A DNA stretch of 64,000 bases from Candidatus Binatia bacterium (lineage in GTDB: Bacteria > Desulfobacterota > Binatia > UBA12015): NCBI GenBank assembly GCA_029248525.1, contig JAQWJE010000043.1, positions 124,001-188,000 on the forward strand, written 5' to 3'. Shown one piece after another: positions 8,889-17,551 of this stretch; position 1 is the stretch's first letter; the number at the start of each line of letters is the position of its first letter. Below the pieces are notes generated by a model that was not told the origin of the DNA, made no database searches, and was given only the letters and a program-made list of their open reading frames with translations. A program made the translations under genes and the position numbers.

Positions 8889-9737
8889 GTGCAATTTGGA
8901 ATCAATCTCCTGCTCTGGACCGACACCCCCTATGCGCCCGAGTTCCTGCCGCTTTATGAGCGACTCAAGAAGATGGGCTACGATGGGGTCGAGCTTCCGA
9001 TGTTTTCGGGAAACCCCGAGGACTATCGCAAACTGGGGGAGCGCTTGCGCGACCTTGGGCTGGAGCGAACCGCCACCGTGATTCGAAACGAGGACGACGA
9101 TCCAATCAGCCCCGATCCCGCCGTTCGGCAAACCGCATTGCAGGCGATGAAGCACGCTGTCGATTGTGCCGACGCCGCAGGTGCGGCGCTTGTCGGGGGC
9201 CCATTTTACGCGGCCATCGGTAAATTCAGCGGTGCGCCTCCCACCACCGACGAGTGGAGCCATAGCGTCGATTATATGCGCCAGGCTGCTGACTACGCGC
9301 AGAACGCCAACATCCACCTTTCGCTCGAGTTTCTGAACCGCTTCGAAATCTACCTGCTCAACTGCACGGCAGACACGGCTCGGTTCGTTCGTGAGGTGGA
9401 TCGCCCCAACGTGGGCGTTCACTACGACACCTTCCATGCGAACCTCGAGGAGAAGAATGTCACCCGTGCGATTCAGGATGCGGCCAGTGCGATTACGCAC
9501 GTCCACATCTCGGAAAACGACCGCGGAACGCCCGGACAGGGGCAAGTCCGTTGGCAGGAGACCTTCGCTGCGCTTGCCGCAATCGGTTACGACGGATGGC
9601 TGACCATCGAGGCCTTCGGCCAGGCGCTCCCCGGCCTGGCGGCGGCCACCAAAATCTGGAGACCGCTCTTTGAAAGCGAAGAAAAGCTCGCGGCAGACGG
9701 CCTCGCTTTCATGCGACAGCACGCCGGAGGCGCCTGA
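8889..9737 (+). CDS. Sugar phosphate isomerase/epimerase family (D-tagatose/psicose 3-epimerase-like TIM barrel)
   Basis: A 282-residue TIM-barrel protein. The start is GTG 8889, eight bases after the upstream stop and at the natural first beta strand (QFGINLLLW); the same frame is open much further upstream, but only over the esterase gene. Metal-site residues of the ketose 3-epimerase family are recognisable: Glu in LSLEFLNRFE, Asp in HYDTFH, His in HVHISENDRGTPG, and Glu in LTIEAFG. Such enzymes use Mn2+ or Co2+ to epimerise free ketoses. Pairing with a secreted esterase suggests use of an acylated sugar or glycoside, which is inference only. Confidence 0.85.
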   Translation: MQFGINLLLWTDTPYAPEFLPLYERLKKMGYDGVELPMFSGNPEDYRKLGERLRDLGLERTATVIRNEDDDPISPDPAVRQTALQAMKHAVDCADAAGAALVGGPFYAAIGKFSGAPPTTDEWSHSVDYMRQAADYAQNANIHLSLEFLNRFEIYLLNCTADTARFVREVDRPNVGVHYDTFHANLEEKNVTRAIQDAASAITHVHISENDRGTPGQGQVRWQETFAALAAIGYDGWLTIEAFGQALPGLAAATKIWRPLFESEEKLAADGLAFMRQHAGGA

Positions 9738-9901
9738 CCGGACCCTGAAGTTGCACTCCGAAAGTCGTTCAAACCCGATTTTGGACCGAACAGAGCGGGC
9801 TGACCATCGCCCAAATGGCCCCGGATCGGTGAAAAACTCCTCTAATCATTGAGTTTTCAGCAAAGTCAGGAATCTCGCCTCGCCCCCTTCTCCAAAGCGG
9901 T

Positions 9902-9918
9902 TTTTGTCTGCTATGAAT
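9902..9918 (+). promoter_or_regulatory. Possible extended -10 promoter for the cold shock gene
   Basis: TGCTATGAAT (9909-9918) reads as TGn plus TATGAA, an extended -10 element, about 65 bases before the cold shock GTG. No good -35 hexamer is visible at 17 bases. The long leader that would result is usual for csp genes. Confidence 0.3.
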
Positions 9919-9981
9919 AGAACATTGAGTGGGCGCCTCTGGATGGTGTCCCGAGTAGGAAAAAGATCAGGAGTAAGAACA

Positions 9982-10188
9982 GTGGCTACGGCAGGAACAG
10001 TTAAGTGGTTTAATGCGGAAAAGGGCTTCGGATTTATCGCCCGTGATGACGGCGAGAAGGATGTCTTCTGCCACCACAGCGCCATTCAGGGAGAAGGCTT
10101 CAAGTCCCTGAATGAAGGCGAAAAAGTGGAATTTGATGTTGTGCAGGGCCAAAAGGGCCCGGCCGCGGAAAACGTTCGAGTCGTCTGA
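9982..10188 (+). CDS. csp: Cold shock domain protein (CspA family)
   Basis: A 68-residue single cold-shock-domain protein that binds single-stranded RNA/DNA and acts as an RNA chaperone. The core reads [15 protein letters not shown] (RNP1 KGFGFI) and then DVFCHHSAI (RNP2, with Cys-His instead of the usual VFVH). The start is GTG 9982: GGAG lies 8 bases upstream and [10 protein letters not shown] is the normal CspA N-terminus. The frame is open further upstream, but that part is leader. Length and sequence are those of an ordinary Csp; whether it is cold-induced or housekeeping cannot be told. Confidence 0.95.
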   Translation: MATAGTVKWFNAEKGFGFIARDDGEKDVFCHHSAIQGEGFKSLNEGEKVEFDVVQGQKGPAAENVRVV

Positions 10189-10340
10189 CTCGGCACCGGG
10201 GCTAGACCCCGAATGAATGCTCGCTCTGTTCGGGAACTGTGATTTCAGCCGGTTCCCGGACAGGACAGCATTGACTGCCAGCGCCCTCGTGGCCGCAGGC
10301 AAACCCAAGGCTCATCGCCTTCCCCCTTTGCGAGTTCTTC

Positions 10341-10940
10341 ATGGCAAAGACACTCTCTGAACTTCTCGAAAGCGACGAGATCGAGGACACCATCTTCGAC
10401 GACAACGCACTGGCGGCTTGCGACATCCGCGGCAAGTACTTTCGAGATTGCCGGTTCCAGCACCTTCGACTCGCGGAGATTTCGCTTCGAGATTGCACCT
10501 TCGAGGATTGCATCTTTGAATCTTGCGACCTCACCATGGCAACCGTTGCCGGGGCCGCATTCCATGAGGCGCGGTTTCGGCGCACGAAACTTATGGGCGT
10601 GGACTGGACCGACGTCCGGGGCATGATTTTCACGGCGACATTCGAGGAGTGCAATCTCTCGCACGCAACTTTCGCCAAAAGAAAGCTATGCGGAATGGTC
10701 CTGCGAGATTGCCGCATACATGAGTCGACATTTCTTCAGGTCGATCTGCGCCAGGCTGTATTTACCGGGAGTGATCTTCTCGGAACACGCTTCCTCGACA
10801 CCGACCTGCGGGAAGCCGATCTCTCCACCGCCAGTAACTACCAGATCAACCCGACGGAAAATCGTCTGAGCAAGACGCGCTTCTCTCAGGAAGCTGCGCT
10901 CGCTCTGGTCGCCGATCTGGGCGTGATCGTGCCACGCTGA
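10341..10940 (+). CDS. Pentapeptide-repeat protein, Qnr-like
   Basis: A 199-residue protein with A(D/N)LXX-type pentapeptide repeats in two blocks (about residues 20-115 and 120-165), for example CDIRG-KYFRD-CRFQH, FEDCI-FESCD and DLRQA-VFTGS. This predicts a right-handed quadrilateral beta helix. The end, NYQINPTENRLSKTRFS followed by a short helix (EAALALVADLGV), matches the C-terminal layout of chromosomal Qnr proteins, which dimerise and protect DNA gyrase and topoisomerase IV. The break between blocks (THFEECNLSHATFAKRKL) would correspond to the Qnr loop region. A role in quinolone protection is a family possibility only. There is no signal peptide. Confidence 0.85.
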   Translation: MAKTLSELLESDEIEDTIFDDNALAACDIRGKYFRDCRFQHLRLAEISLRDCTFEDCIFESCDLTMATVAGAAFHEARFRRTKLMGVDWTDVRGMIFTATFEECNLSHATFAKRKLCGMVLRDCRIHESTFLQVDLRQAVFTGSDLLGTRFLDTDLREADLSTASNYQINPTENRLSKTRFSQEAALALVADLGVIVPR

Positions 10941-11036
10941 GCAAGCGCGGCTAACCCGGCGACCCAGGAGGGAAGCCGCCAGATCGGCCACCGGGACAGG
11001 ACCACCCGCCCGTTTGCTTGCACCTTTCTCGGCAGC

Positions 11037-11348
11037 CTAGCGAGGTCGGTTGCCGCGATGCTTCTTGCGCTTCATCTTGGAGACTTCCTCCAGGGACAAC
11101 TCACCGTCATCGTCGCGATCCGCTCTCGCAAAGGCACGTTCGGCGCGGCTAGCCTGCGAAAGTGATGTAAATATCTCGAGCTCGGCTGCCGTCAGGCCGC
11201 CACTTTCATCCTCGTCAGCTGCAAGAAAAAAGCTTTCGCGCTCTGCCTGCATCTCTTCGCGCGACGGACGCTCCGCCAGAGCGAACGAGGGGACGAACAT
11301 GATTGCGCTCAGAGCCAGCAGACCCGTTTTCTTCGTCAGATTCTTCAT
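11037..11348 (-). CDS. Secreted EF-hand calcium-binding protein
   Basis: A 103-residue exported protein. The start is ATG 11348 with AAAGGAG just upstream; a Sec signal peptide follows (MKNLTKKTG plus a hydrophobic stretch, probable cleavage after ALA). Two EF-hand loops are clear: DEDESGGLTAAE (about residues 45-56) and DRDDDGELSLEE (about 77-88), with acidic ligands at positions 1, 3, 5 and 12. The tail is strongly basic (KMKRKKHRGNRPR). Small periplasmic EF-hand proteins of this type are common and of unknown role, perhaps calcium buffering or signalling. It is divergent from the PepSY gene. Confidence 0.85.
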   Translation of the reverse strand: MKNLTKKTGLLALSAIMFVPSFALAERPSREEMQAERESFFLAADEDESGGLTAAELEIFTSLSQASRAERAFARADRDDDGELSLEEVSKMKRKKHRGNRPR

Positions 11349-11698
11349 CGAAACTCCTTTCGATCCGAACTCGGATCGCTGTCTTTCCATCCGGAGTGTG
11401 TCCGGAACCACGCCACCTTGAACCATCGCCCGGAAAAAACCCGTCGCTCGTCGTTCGAAAAAGATCCCTCACGGACCACGCCCGTGTCAGTTGCTGCAGC
11501 ATCGGCCATCACTTTTCGCGCAACCATGAGATCTGCCCTGAAAATAACCCCTTCAAAAGCTTGTTGCTTGAGCAAGGACGAGACGCAGCCTCGTGCCGAT
11601 TCGAAACCGGAAACCTGCCATGGTATCCGAATCGAGCTTGGGGTGATCAGCCCCAGGCGCATACAATACCCGCACAAACTCTTCCAAAGGATTTCACG
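11349..11698 (+). other. Intergenic region between divergent EF-hand and PepSY genes
   Basis: No convincing gene is present. The short frames here lack ribosome sites and family motifs. A small palindrome TTGCTTGAGCAA lies near 11564-11575. Promoters for both flanking genes must be in this stretch, but I could not pick hexamers with confidence. Confidence 0.4.
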
Positions 11699-12232
11699 AT
11701 GCGAAAGACATTGATCAACCTGCACATGTATTTGTCCGCCTTCTTTGCTCCAGCCATCGTTCTGGTCGCCCTATCCGGAGGCCTCTACCTCGTGGGAATT
11801 AAAGGCGAGGTGGATCAAAAATCGATCTACCAGGGAGCCGCCAGTCTCGATGTCGGATCAGCCGATCTCAAATCTCAGGTGGAGTCACTTCTCACAAAAG
11901 CCGGGGTAAGCGACTACGCCTTCGAGTACGTCAAGGTAAAGGGAACGACCCTCTATACAAGGCCCACAAGTCGCGATCATTTCGTGATCAAATTGGACGA
12001 CAACCAAGTCGAAGTCTCGAGCGCCCGTCCGGATTTACAGAAGTCCATGATCGAACTGCATATGGGACACGGCCCGGGCAACTTCAAGACGTTCCAGAAG
12101 ATATTTTCCCTCGGATTGCTCCTGGTGATTCTGAGTGGTCTGGGGCTGGGGATCTCGGCCCCCGGATTGCGTCGCAGCACGCTGTTCACGACGATTGTCG
12201 GAACGCTGGTCTTTCTGGCACTCGCGCTCTGA
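11699..12232 (+). CDS. PepSY-type inner-membrane protein
   Basis: A 177-residue membrane protein. The start is ATG 11699 with AAAGG about 9 bases upstream; the frame is open for 400 bases before it, but that part is not coding-like. Layout: short N-terminus with LHMYLSAFFAPAIVLVALSGGLY (TM1, typical of PepSY-TM proteins and of the LHxxxG region), a periplasmic segment of about 90 residues (PepSY-like, VKGTTLYTRP...HFVIKLDDN), a second LHMGHGPG motif, and two C-terminal hydrophobic helices. PepSY-TM proteins often accompany iron-siderophore reduction or TonB systems, and the iron-type locus starts 1.6 kb downstream. The role is not defined. Confidence 0.75.
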   Translation: MRKTLINLHMYLSAFFAPAIVLVALSGGLYLVGIKGEVDQKSIYQGAASLDVGSADLKSQVESLLTKAGVSDYAFEYVKVKGTTLYTRPTSRDHFVIKLDDNQVEVSSARPDLQKSMIELHMGHGPGNFKTFQKIFSLGLLLVILSGLGLGISAPGLRRSTLFTTIVGTLVFLALAL

Positions 12233-12366
12233 ATTCGCAGCTACCCACTGCTCGCAAGCTGCGTGACCCAGACGGGATCGATTCTCGCATCTGCCAGAGA
12301 GGAAAAAGCTTCGCTGGTGGATGAAAGGCATCCCTTCGCCCACGCTCTCGCACAAGGGCCAAAGAA

Positions 12367-13551
12367 ATGATTCGATACAGCATGGCCAATCACAAAATCC
12401 TGCTTCTCGTGCGATGCATCGTGCTTTTCGCCGCCACATCCGTCATTGCCGCCTGCGGCAACTCGGAAGACCACAAGCCCGGCACCAACTACCCCCTCGA
12501 TGACGTCCTGCGGATGCATGAAGCTCAGGTCCTGGGTTCGCACAATAGCTACCATCTCCAACCAAAGCCCGACCTCTTTCAGGGCATTCTTGCATTGGCG
12601 CCGCCGCTGGCCGAAGCCTGGGAATACACGCACCTCCCCCTTCCCGAACAATTTGCCGACCAGAAAATTCGCCAGATCGAAATCGACATCTTCGCGGATC
12701 CTGAAGGGGGCCTCTACGCGAACCGGGCCGCCATGGAATTCCTGACTGGCGACGGCGCGTCAAACCTTCCGGAACTCGATGAACCCGGATTCAAGGTTCT
12801 GCACGTCCAGGACGTCGACTTCGAGTCGACATGCTTCACCTTCAAGGCCTGCCTGCAGCAGGTCCGGACCTGGTCGAGCCAGAACCCCGAGCACTATCCG
12901 ATCCTGGTTCTGGTGGAAGCAAAGGATGAACCCATCGAAGCGCCGTTCGAGACGGTCGTTCCGATCCGCTTTGATGCCGCACAACTCGATGCGGTCGATC
13001 AGGAAATTCTGGAGGTGTTTCCGCGCGATCAACTCCTCCTGCCCGATGACGTGCGTGGTTCCTCCGAAACCCTTTGGGAGGCGGTGGAAGAACGGGGCTG
13101 GCCGACGCTGGCCGAGAGCCGCGGCAAGGTCTGGTTTGCTCTCGACAACGGGGCTCCGTTGAAAGACATCTATCAGGAGGGCCATCCCTCGCTTCGGGGA
13201 CGGGTTCTCTTTGTCAGTGCCTCTCCCCCCGAAGAGGCCGCGGCATTCGTGAAACTGAATGATCCTGTCGGATCCTTCGACCGAATTCAGGAATATGTGG
13301 GGCGTAATCTGATGATTCGGACCCGCGCAGATGCCGACACCCTGCAGGCCCGCACCGGAGACACCACCCAACGTGATGCGGCGATCAACAGCGGCGCGCA
13401 GTTCGTCAGCACCGACTACCCGGTGGCGAATCCCGAACTCGGGACAGACTACCGCGTCAGCCTCCCCGGGGGGGCCATCGCGCGCTGCAATCCCATCAAT
13501 GCCAGCCCGAGCTGTACCGATCAGGATCTGGAAAAATCACCAAAATCCTGA
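12367..13551 (+). CDS. Secreted lipoprotein, Ca2+-dependent phosphoinositide-specific phospholipase C-like
   Basis: A 394-residue exported lipoprotein: hydrophobic signal followed by VIAAC (Cys about residue 30). The core resembles bacterial calcium-dependent PI-PLC: VLGSHNSYH carries the first catalytic His, RQIEIDIFADP supplies acidic metal ligands, and VLHVQDVDF the second His region. Next come a LVLVEAKDEP strand, a GKVWFALDNG strand and a C-terminal VSTDYP segment, the order of the TIM-barrel PLC fold. The family cleaves phosphatidylinositol or related glycerophospholipids. It might start at M1 or M6 (MANHK). It is convergent with the TonB receptor gene. Confidence 0.8.
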   Translation: MIRYSMANHKILLLVRCIVLFAATSVIAACGNSEDHKPGTNYPLDDVLRMHEAQVLGSHNSYHLQPKPDLFQGILALAPPLAEAWEYTHLPLPEQFADQKIRQIEIDIFADPEGGLYANRAAMEFLTGDGASNLPELDEPGFKVLHVQDVDFESTCFTFKACLQQVRTWSSQNPEHYPILVLVEAKDEPIEAPFETVVPIRFDAAQLDAVDQEILEVFPRDQLLLPDDVRGSSETLWEAVEERGWPTLAESRGKVWFALDNGAPLKDIYQEGHPSLRGRVLFVSASPPEEAAAFVKLNDPVGSFDRIQEYVGRNLMIRTRADADTLQARTGDTTQRDAAINSGAQFVSTDYPVANPELGTDYRVSLPGGAIARCNPINASPSCTDQDLEKSPKS

Positions 13552-13792
13552 ATAAAGCGGGCATAATCTGAACCGCGCCAGAGTCGCGCAGGGCCCGAAG
13601 CACCGGGGACCGACTGGAGATCGAAGTTGCCGAAACCTTCATGCACTGCCCGAAAGCATTTATCCGCTCCGGGCTGTGGTCGGATAATGTGCCCCCCCTC
13701 CCCGGCGAATATGCCGCCGAAGAAAAACCTTTACTAAGAGCCTGCATCTGACGGTTGCGGGCAGCCGCGTTCGACCCCCAACAAAAACCGGC

Positions 13793-16147
13793 TCATCCCC
13801 CCAGAAAGATCTTGATACCGCCCTGGATCGCTCGTGGCAGACCCGGACGAGCGCCATAGGGACGCCGCGAAACCATGTACTCTTCGCCAAAGATATTGGC
13901 CGCCGTCACATAGAACCGCGCCCACTCCACCGGGGACCAACCGATGGCAAGGTCTGTAATAAACGCGGAATCGATCCTCTCATTTGCCGGAATCGGCCCC
14001 TGCCCAGCCACATCCCGCATCCGATCAACGTACCGCAAGGAAACGGTGAAATCCCAGTTGTCGGACAACAAACCGACGTTGGCTGTGATCAAATGAGGAG
14101 GGACGTAGGGAAGCTCATCGCCAGCTTCCACATCTCCGAAGATCTGGCTTGCGGAAGAGAACGTCGATTGAAAATCGGAGTGCGTGTATGTGTAAACGAG
14201 AGAAACCGGTACCTCGAAACTCCATGGCGTTTCAAAGTCGTATGCGAGGTCTACCTCCACGCCGAACACATCGACATCTCCCCCGTTGAACTGATCATCG
14301 ACTTCGCTGGGATCGCAGCCCGTCACCTGTCGGCAACTCGCCAGCAAATTGCCGTAATCATTCCAAAACCCGACCACCTGCGCATTCGCCTGCTCGGCGA
14401 CAAAACGAGCGCCAAATTCGTAGTTGACGCTCTCCTCCGGCTTTGCCGTCTGCGACTGCCCGGGCGCCACGGGACTGAAACCCCTGTGCACCCCTGCCAG
14501 AACGCTCCAATAGTCTGTCAGGAAGTAGACAGCACCAATTCCGGGAATCACGACTTGCTGATTATTCCTCAAGGCAGCAGGCCCCTCCCCCGCTGTTTCC
14601 TTGAACCAGGTCTCGATGAGTTCCACGCGAACGCCGGCCGTGACGAGCAAGCTCTGCCACTCCATCTCGTCTTCGAGGTAGAGCGCCCATGCCCTCGCCT
14701 TGCCGACGCTATCCACGATCTGGATCGGCGGCCCGCCGAGAGGTTCGGGCTGTCCGTCAAACATTTCATACGGCTCTTCGGTATGATCTCGGCGAATCTG
14801 GTCATAATGCAGTCGCACGCCGCCGTTGAGCGTGTGCACGAGTGGTCCGGTCTCGAAATCCAGATCCCCTTCCAACTGGATGCCCTGAGAAACAAATTCC
14901 CGATCATTCGTTCCGATCAGGAGTCTTTCCAACCGATTGCTCGTATCCTGATCGCCCTTCAATACCGCCAAAAAAACCGCGTTGATTCCCGTCGGATTCG
15001 CGAAGATATCCCGCAGCGAAGGCGCTCCTCTGGCAAAACTGTTGAGCTTGCGCCATTTGCGTTTGAAGTCATGTCGATAGCCCGTCAAGCGAAGATCCAG
15101 CCGGTCTTTCCAGCTCAGAACTTGGGAGAATTGATATTGCTGGCGATGCCACTCCATCCGAGCGAGCCGGCTGGCCGCATAGCGGCGGTAGGGGTTCTCG
15201 GCAAAGTCCGCATCCGAAATCCCCAGATAGGTCTCGTTGGATCCCTCGTCCGAATAGCCCAGCTTGATCGAATTCATCAAGAAAAGATCCGTGCCGAGCT
15301 CGAAGCCGGCCTCCCCCTTGATCGTGACCTCGTTTCGGTCAAAGCCCGTATTGCCCCCACCATCGAGTTCCTTGAAACCGCTGCTCTCGAGATGGACGCC
15401 TTCAACCAGCAAGCCCAAATTTTCCCAAGTTCCGCCAGCCCACCCATGGAACTTTCCGTAGCCATAGCTTCCGGCCCCGCCGTCGAGGGCTATCGTCGGC
15501 TCGATCGGGATAGGGCGACTCACGAAATTGACGGCCCCTCCGATGGTTTGCGGCCCGAACCGAACCGCTGCCGGCCCCTTGAAAACTTCCACGGCGACCA
15601 TCCGGGTCATCATCGGAAAGTAGTACGCTGCGGGGGCAGAATAAGGTGCCGGGCCAAAGAGCACAGCGTCTTCCATCAAGGTGATCTTCGAGCTTCTCTC
15701 GGCGTTTACTCCCCGGATACCGATGTTCGGACGCAGGCCATATCCGTCTTCCTCGCGCAGATAGACACCGGGAACCATGCGGAAGATGCTATGCGCATCG
15801 TCGTATTCGAAGCGCTCAAGCGCTTCCTGCTCGATGACGGTTGCTGACCCGGCGATCCTTGCGGCATCCATCTTCTTGCCGACAATACGGACCTCTTCGA
15901 TTCGTCGCGGCGACTGCCGCACCTCAGGAGGTTCTGTCACTGCAGAGCTTGTATCAACCGGCGCTGCCGCAGAAGAGGCCGACGGCGGCGCTGCTTGTGT
16001 TGCGGTCTCGGCCGTATCCGAAAATACGGGATCGGCAGCAACCGAAGGGTCGGCCTGCGCCGTACCGGACATGAGGGCCAACACGATCAGAATCAGCGCA
16101 ACGAGACGATAGTGGAATTCATTCATTTCAAACGGCCTGAGAAGCAT
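13793..16147 (-). CDS. TonB-dependent outer-membrane receptor (FecA-like)
   Basis: A 784-residue outer-membrane receptor. After a signal peptide (hydrophobic segment ending TAQA) and a Ser/Ala/Pro-rich spacer, a TonB-box-like EEVRIVG occurs near residue 85. The plug domain follows with IRGVNAERSSKI and GPAAVRFGPQTIGGAVNF, then a 22-strand-like barrel ending in a short aromatic C-terminal strand. Plug motifs are closest to ferric-citrate/siderophore receptors. The ATG at 16147 overlaps the HTTM stop (TAATG), suggesting coupling; MNEFHYR at 16129 is an alternative start. It belongs to the DUF4856-imelysin-HTTM locus, so an iron complex is the likeliest ligand. Confidence 0.9.
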   Translation of the reverse strand: MLLRPFEMNEFHYRLVALILIVLALMSGTAQADPSVAADPVFSDTAETATQAAPPSASSAAAPVDTSSAVTEPPEVRQSPRRIEEVRIVGKKMDAARIAGSATVIEQEALERFEYDDAHSIFRMVPGVYLREEDGYGLRPNIGIRGVNAERSSKITLMEDAVLFGPAPYSAPAAYYFPMMTRMVAVEVFKGPAAVRFGPQTIGGAVNFVSRPIPIEPTIALDGGAGSYGYGKFHGWAGGTWENLGLLVEGVHLESSGFKELDGGGNTGFDRNEVTIKGEAGFELGTDLFLMNSIKLGYSDEGSNETYLGISDADFAENPYRRYAASRLARMEWHRQQYQFSQVLSWKDRLDLRLTGYRHDFKRKWRKLNSFARGAPSLRDIFANPTGINAVFLAVLKGDQDTSNRLERLLIGTNDREFVSQGIQLEGDLDFETGPLVHTLNGGVRLHYDQIRRDHTEEPYEMFDGQPEPLGGPPIQIVDSVGKARAWALYLEDEMEWQSLLVTAGVRVELIETWFKETAGEGPAALRNNQQVVIPGIGAVYFLTDYWSVLAGVHRGFSPVAPGQSQTAKPEESVNYEFGARFVAEQANAQVVGFWNDYGNLLASCRQVTGCDPSEVDDQFNGGDVDVFGVEVDLAYDFETPWSFEVPVSLVYTYTHSDFQSTFSSASQIFGDVEAGDELPYVPPHLITANVGLLSDNWDFTVSLRYVDRMRDVAGQGPIPANERIDSAFITDLAIGWSPVEWARFYVTAANIFGEEYMVSRRPYGARPGLPRAIQGGIKIFLGG

Positions 16148-17544
16148 TAGGAACCAGCGATCGAAAATGGCGGAGTGGCCCCGCGAGGCAGGATCCAGGA
16201 GGCCGGCGCCATCCCGTCGGAAACCCGTGCAAGATCCGTGTTCGGATCAATGAGCCGAGCTGCCGGCCGGCCGTTGAGAGAAACGAGCGCATCGACCCGG
16301 ACTTCGACCGGGCCCCCCTCCCGGAAGTCTTCAGCGATATGATGAGCGAGCTTGAGTATCAAATCTGGTTGGCCGGTCATCTCGTTGGCTTGCCGCCAAG
16401 TCAAATAACGCATCGGGCCGACCTGCCATTCGCGGCCGGTTTCCGGATTCCGGACGCGGTAAACGATGGATCCATTCTTTTCTCGCACCATGACTCTCCA
16501 CGACCAACGCATTCCCTGCTCGTGCCAGAGCACGTCCCCGCCATAGACAAATGAGCGTAGCGGCAAGATCAGCTGCAATGCAACGTAGGCGCCAACGGCC
16601 GCCGCTACCATGCGCCGCCTGGCAAGCGACGGCACCTCGTAAGGCCGGCTCGGAACAGGAGCTCCAGAACCTCTCTTTCCGAAGCGAGCCAAAACGCGCC
16701 GCGGCCAATCGGGAGAAAAAAACAGAGTCGCCAGCAGGGGCATGAGAAAGGGGAACAAACCAATATCGAAGAGAAGGTGCGTCCCGAAATGAAAGGCCAC
16801 CACCGTTAGAAAAGCGATCGCCCGAGTCCTCTGCCACAGCAAAAGCGGGACAATGCTTGTATCGAACGCGAAACCCGCCCAACTGGCCAGATACGGCACC
16901 CAAGGCAAGCCAAACAACCCGCCAATCACCGGCATTTCATCTCGCGCCGCCAGCCAGATCCCCAAGGGTTGTGCGTAAAGCAACCAATCAGCGCCGAGCT
17001 TCGCGAGCCCCGCAAAGAAATAGACGACCGCCACTTGAAAACGGAACAGGTAGAGAACCCAGGCGGGCACAGTCCCTCGGGAGAGTCCCTGACGGAACCG
17101 GGCATCCAACGACCATGTCGATCCGATCGGAAGAAAAATCGAAAGGAGCAGCAGCAGCGAGACCAGATAATAATGGTTCAAATAGTTGCTGACATCGACA
17201 AGCTCGACCCAGGAGAACCCGACGAACAAGAGCAAGGCGACGTAACGGAAGTAGATACCCGCGGCGAAAGCGATCCCCAGAAAACACAAGGCCCCATAGA
17301 GAACGTGGCACAGCACCGGACCAGGGACCGGAACCCATTCGAAGCCGTAGTACCTGAAGAAAAAAGTAGGTTCGACAAAAAGCACGTCGACCCAGCCTTC
17401 GGCCATGAAACGCAGCGCTCCTGCGGCAAGGAGAATGCCGAATCCGATTCTGAACGCGGCGAGGCTTGCCGCATCCACCGGGCGACTAAGAATGCTCCCG
17501 GCAGGAGGCTGACCCGCCGGAGTTCCCTGTTCGTAACCACCCAT
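16147..17544 (-). CDS. HTTM domain (vitamin K-dependent gamma-carboxylase-like) membrane protein
   Basis: A 465-residue polytopic protein starting at ATG 17544, seven bases after the imelysin stop. The N-terminal 300 residues contain at least six hydrophobic helices with the HTTM pattern: SRPVDAASLAAFRIGFG at the first helix, then LNHYYLVSLL, a FRFQVAVVYFFAGLAKL helix and FHFGTHLLFDIGLFPF. The C-terminal 150 residues are soluble and include YGGDVLWHEQGMRWSWRVMV. The domain is named after horizontally transferred transmembrane gamma-carboxylase relatives. Bacterial members have no proven reaction. HTTM genes next to imelysin and DUF4856 genes recur in marine bacteria, consistent with a shared role in this putative iron locus. 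Confidence 0.85.
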   Translation of the reverse strand: MGGYEQGTPAGQPPAGSILSRPVDAASLAAFRIGFGILLAAGALRFMAEGWVDVLFVEPTFFFRYYGFEWVPVPGPVLCHVLYGALCFLGIAFAAGIYFRYVALLLFVGFSWVELVDVSNYLNHYYLVSLLLLLSIFLPIGSTWSLDARFRQGLSRGTVPAWVLYLFRFQVAVVYFFAGLAKLGADWLLYAQPLGIWLAARDEMPVIGGLFGLPWVPYLASWAGFAFDTSIVPLLLWQRTRAIAFLTVVAFHFGTHLLFDIGLFPFLMPLLATLFFSPDWPRRVLARFGKRGSGAPVPSRPYEVPSLARRRMVAAAVGAYVALQLILPLRSFVYGGDVLWHEQGMRWSWRVMVREKNGSIVYRVRNPETGREWQVGPMRYLTWRQANEMTGQPDLILKLAHHIAEDFREGGPVEVRVDALVSLNGRPAARLIDPNTDLARVSDGMAPASWILPRGATPPFSIAGS

Positions 17545-17551
17545 CGAATTG

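Noticed and set aside
14093-15847. Long plus-strand open frame opposite the TonB receptor
   Set aside because: It is the shadow of the receptor gene on the other strand: no ribosome site, signal or family motif, while the receptor frame has clear plug and barrel motifs.
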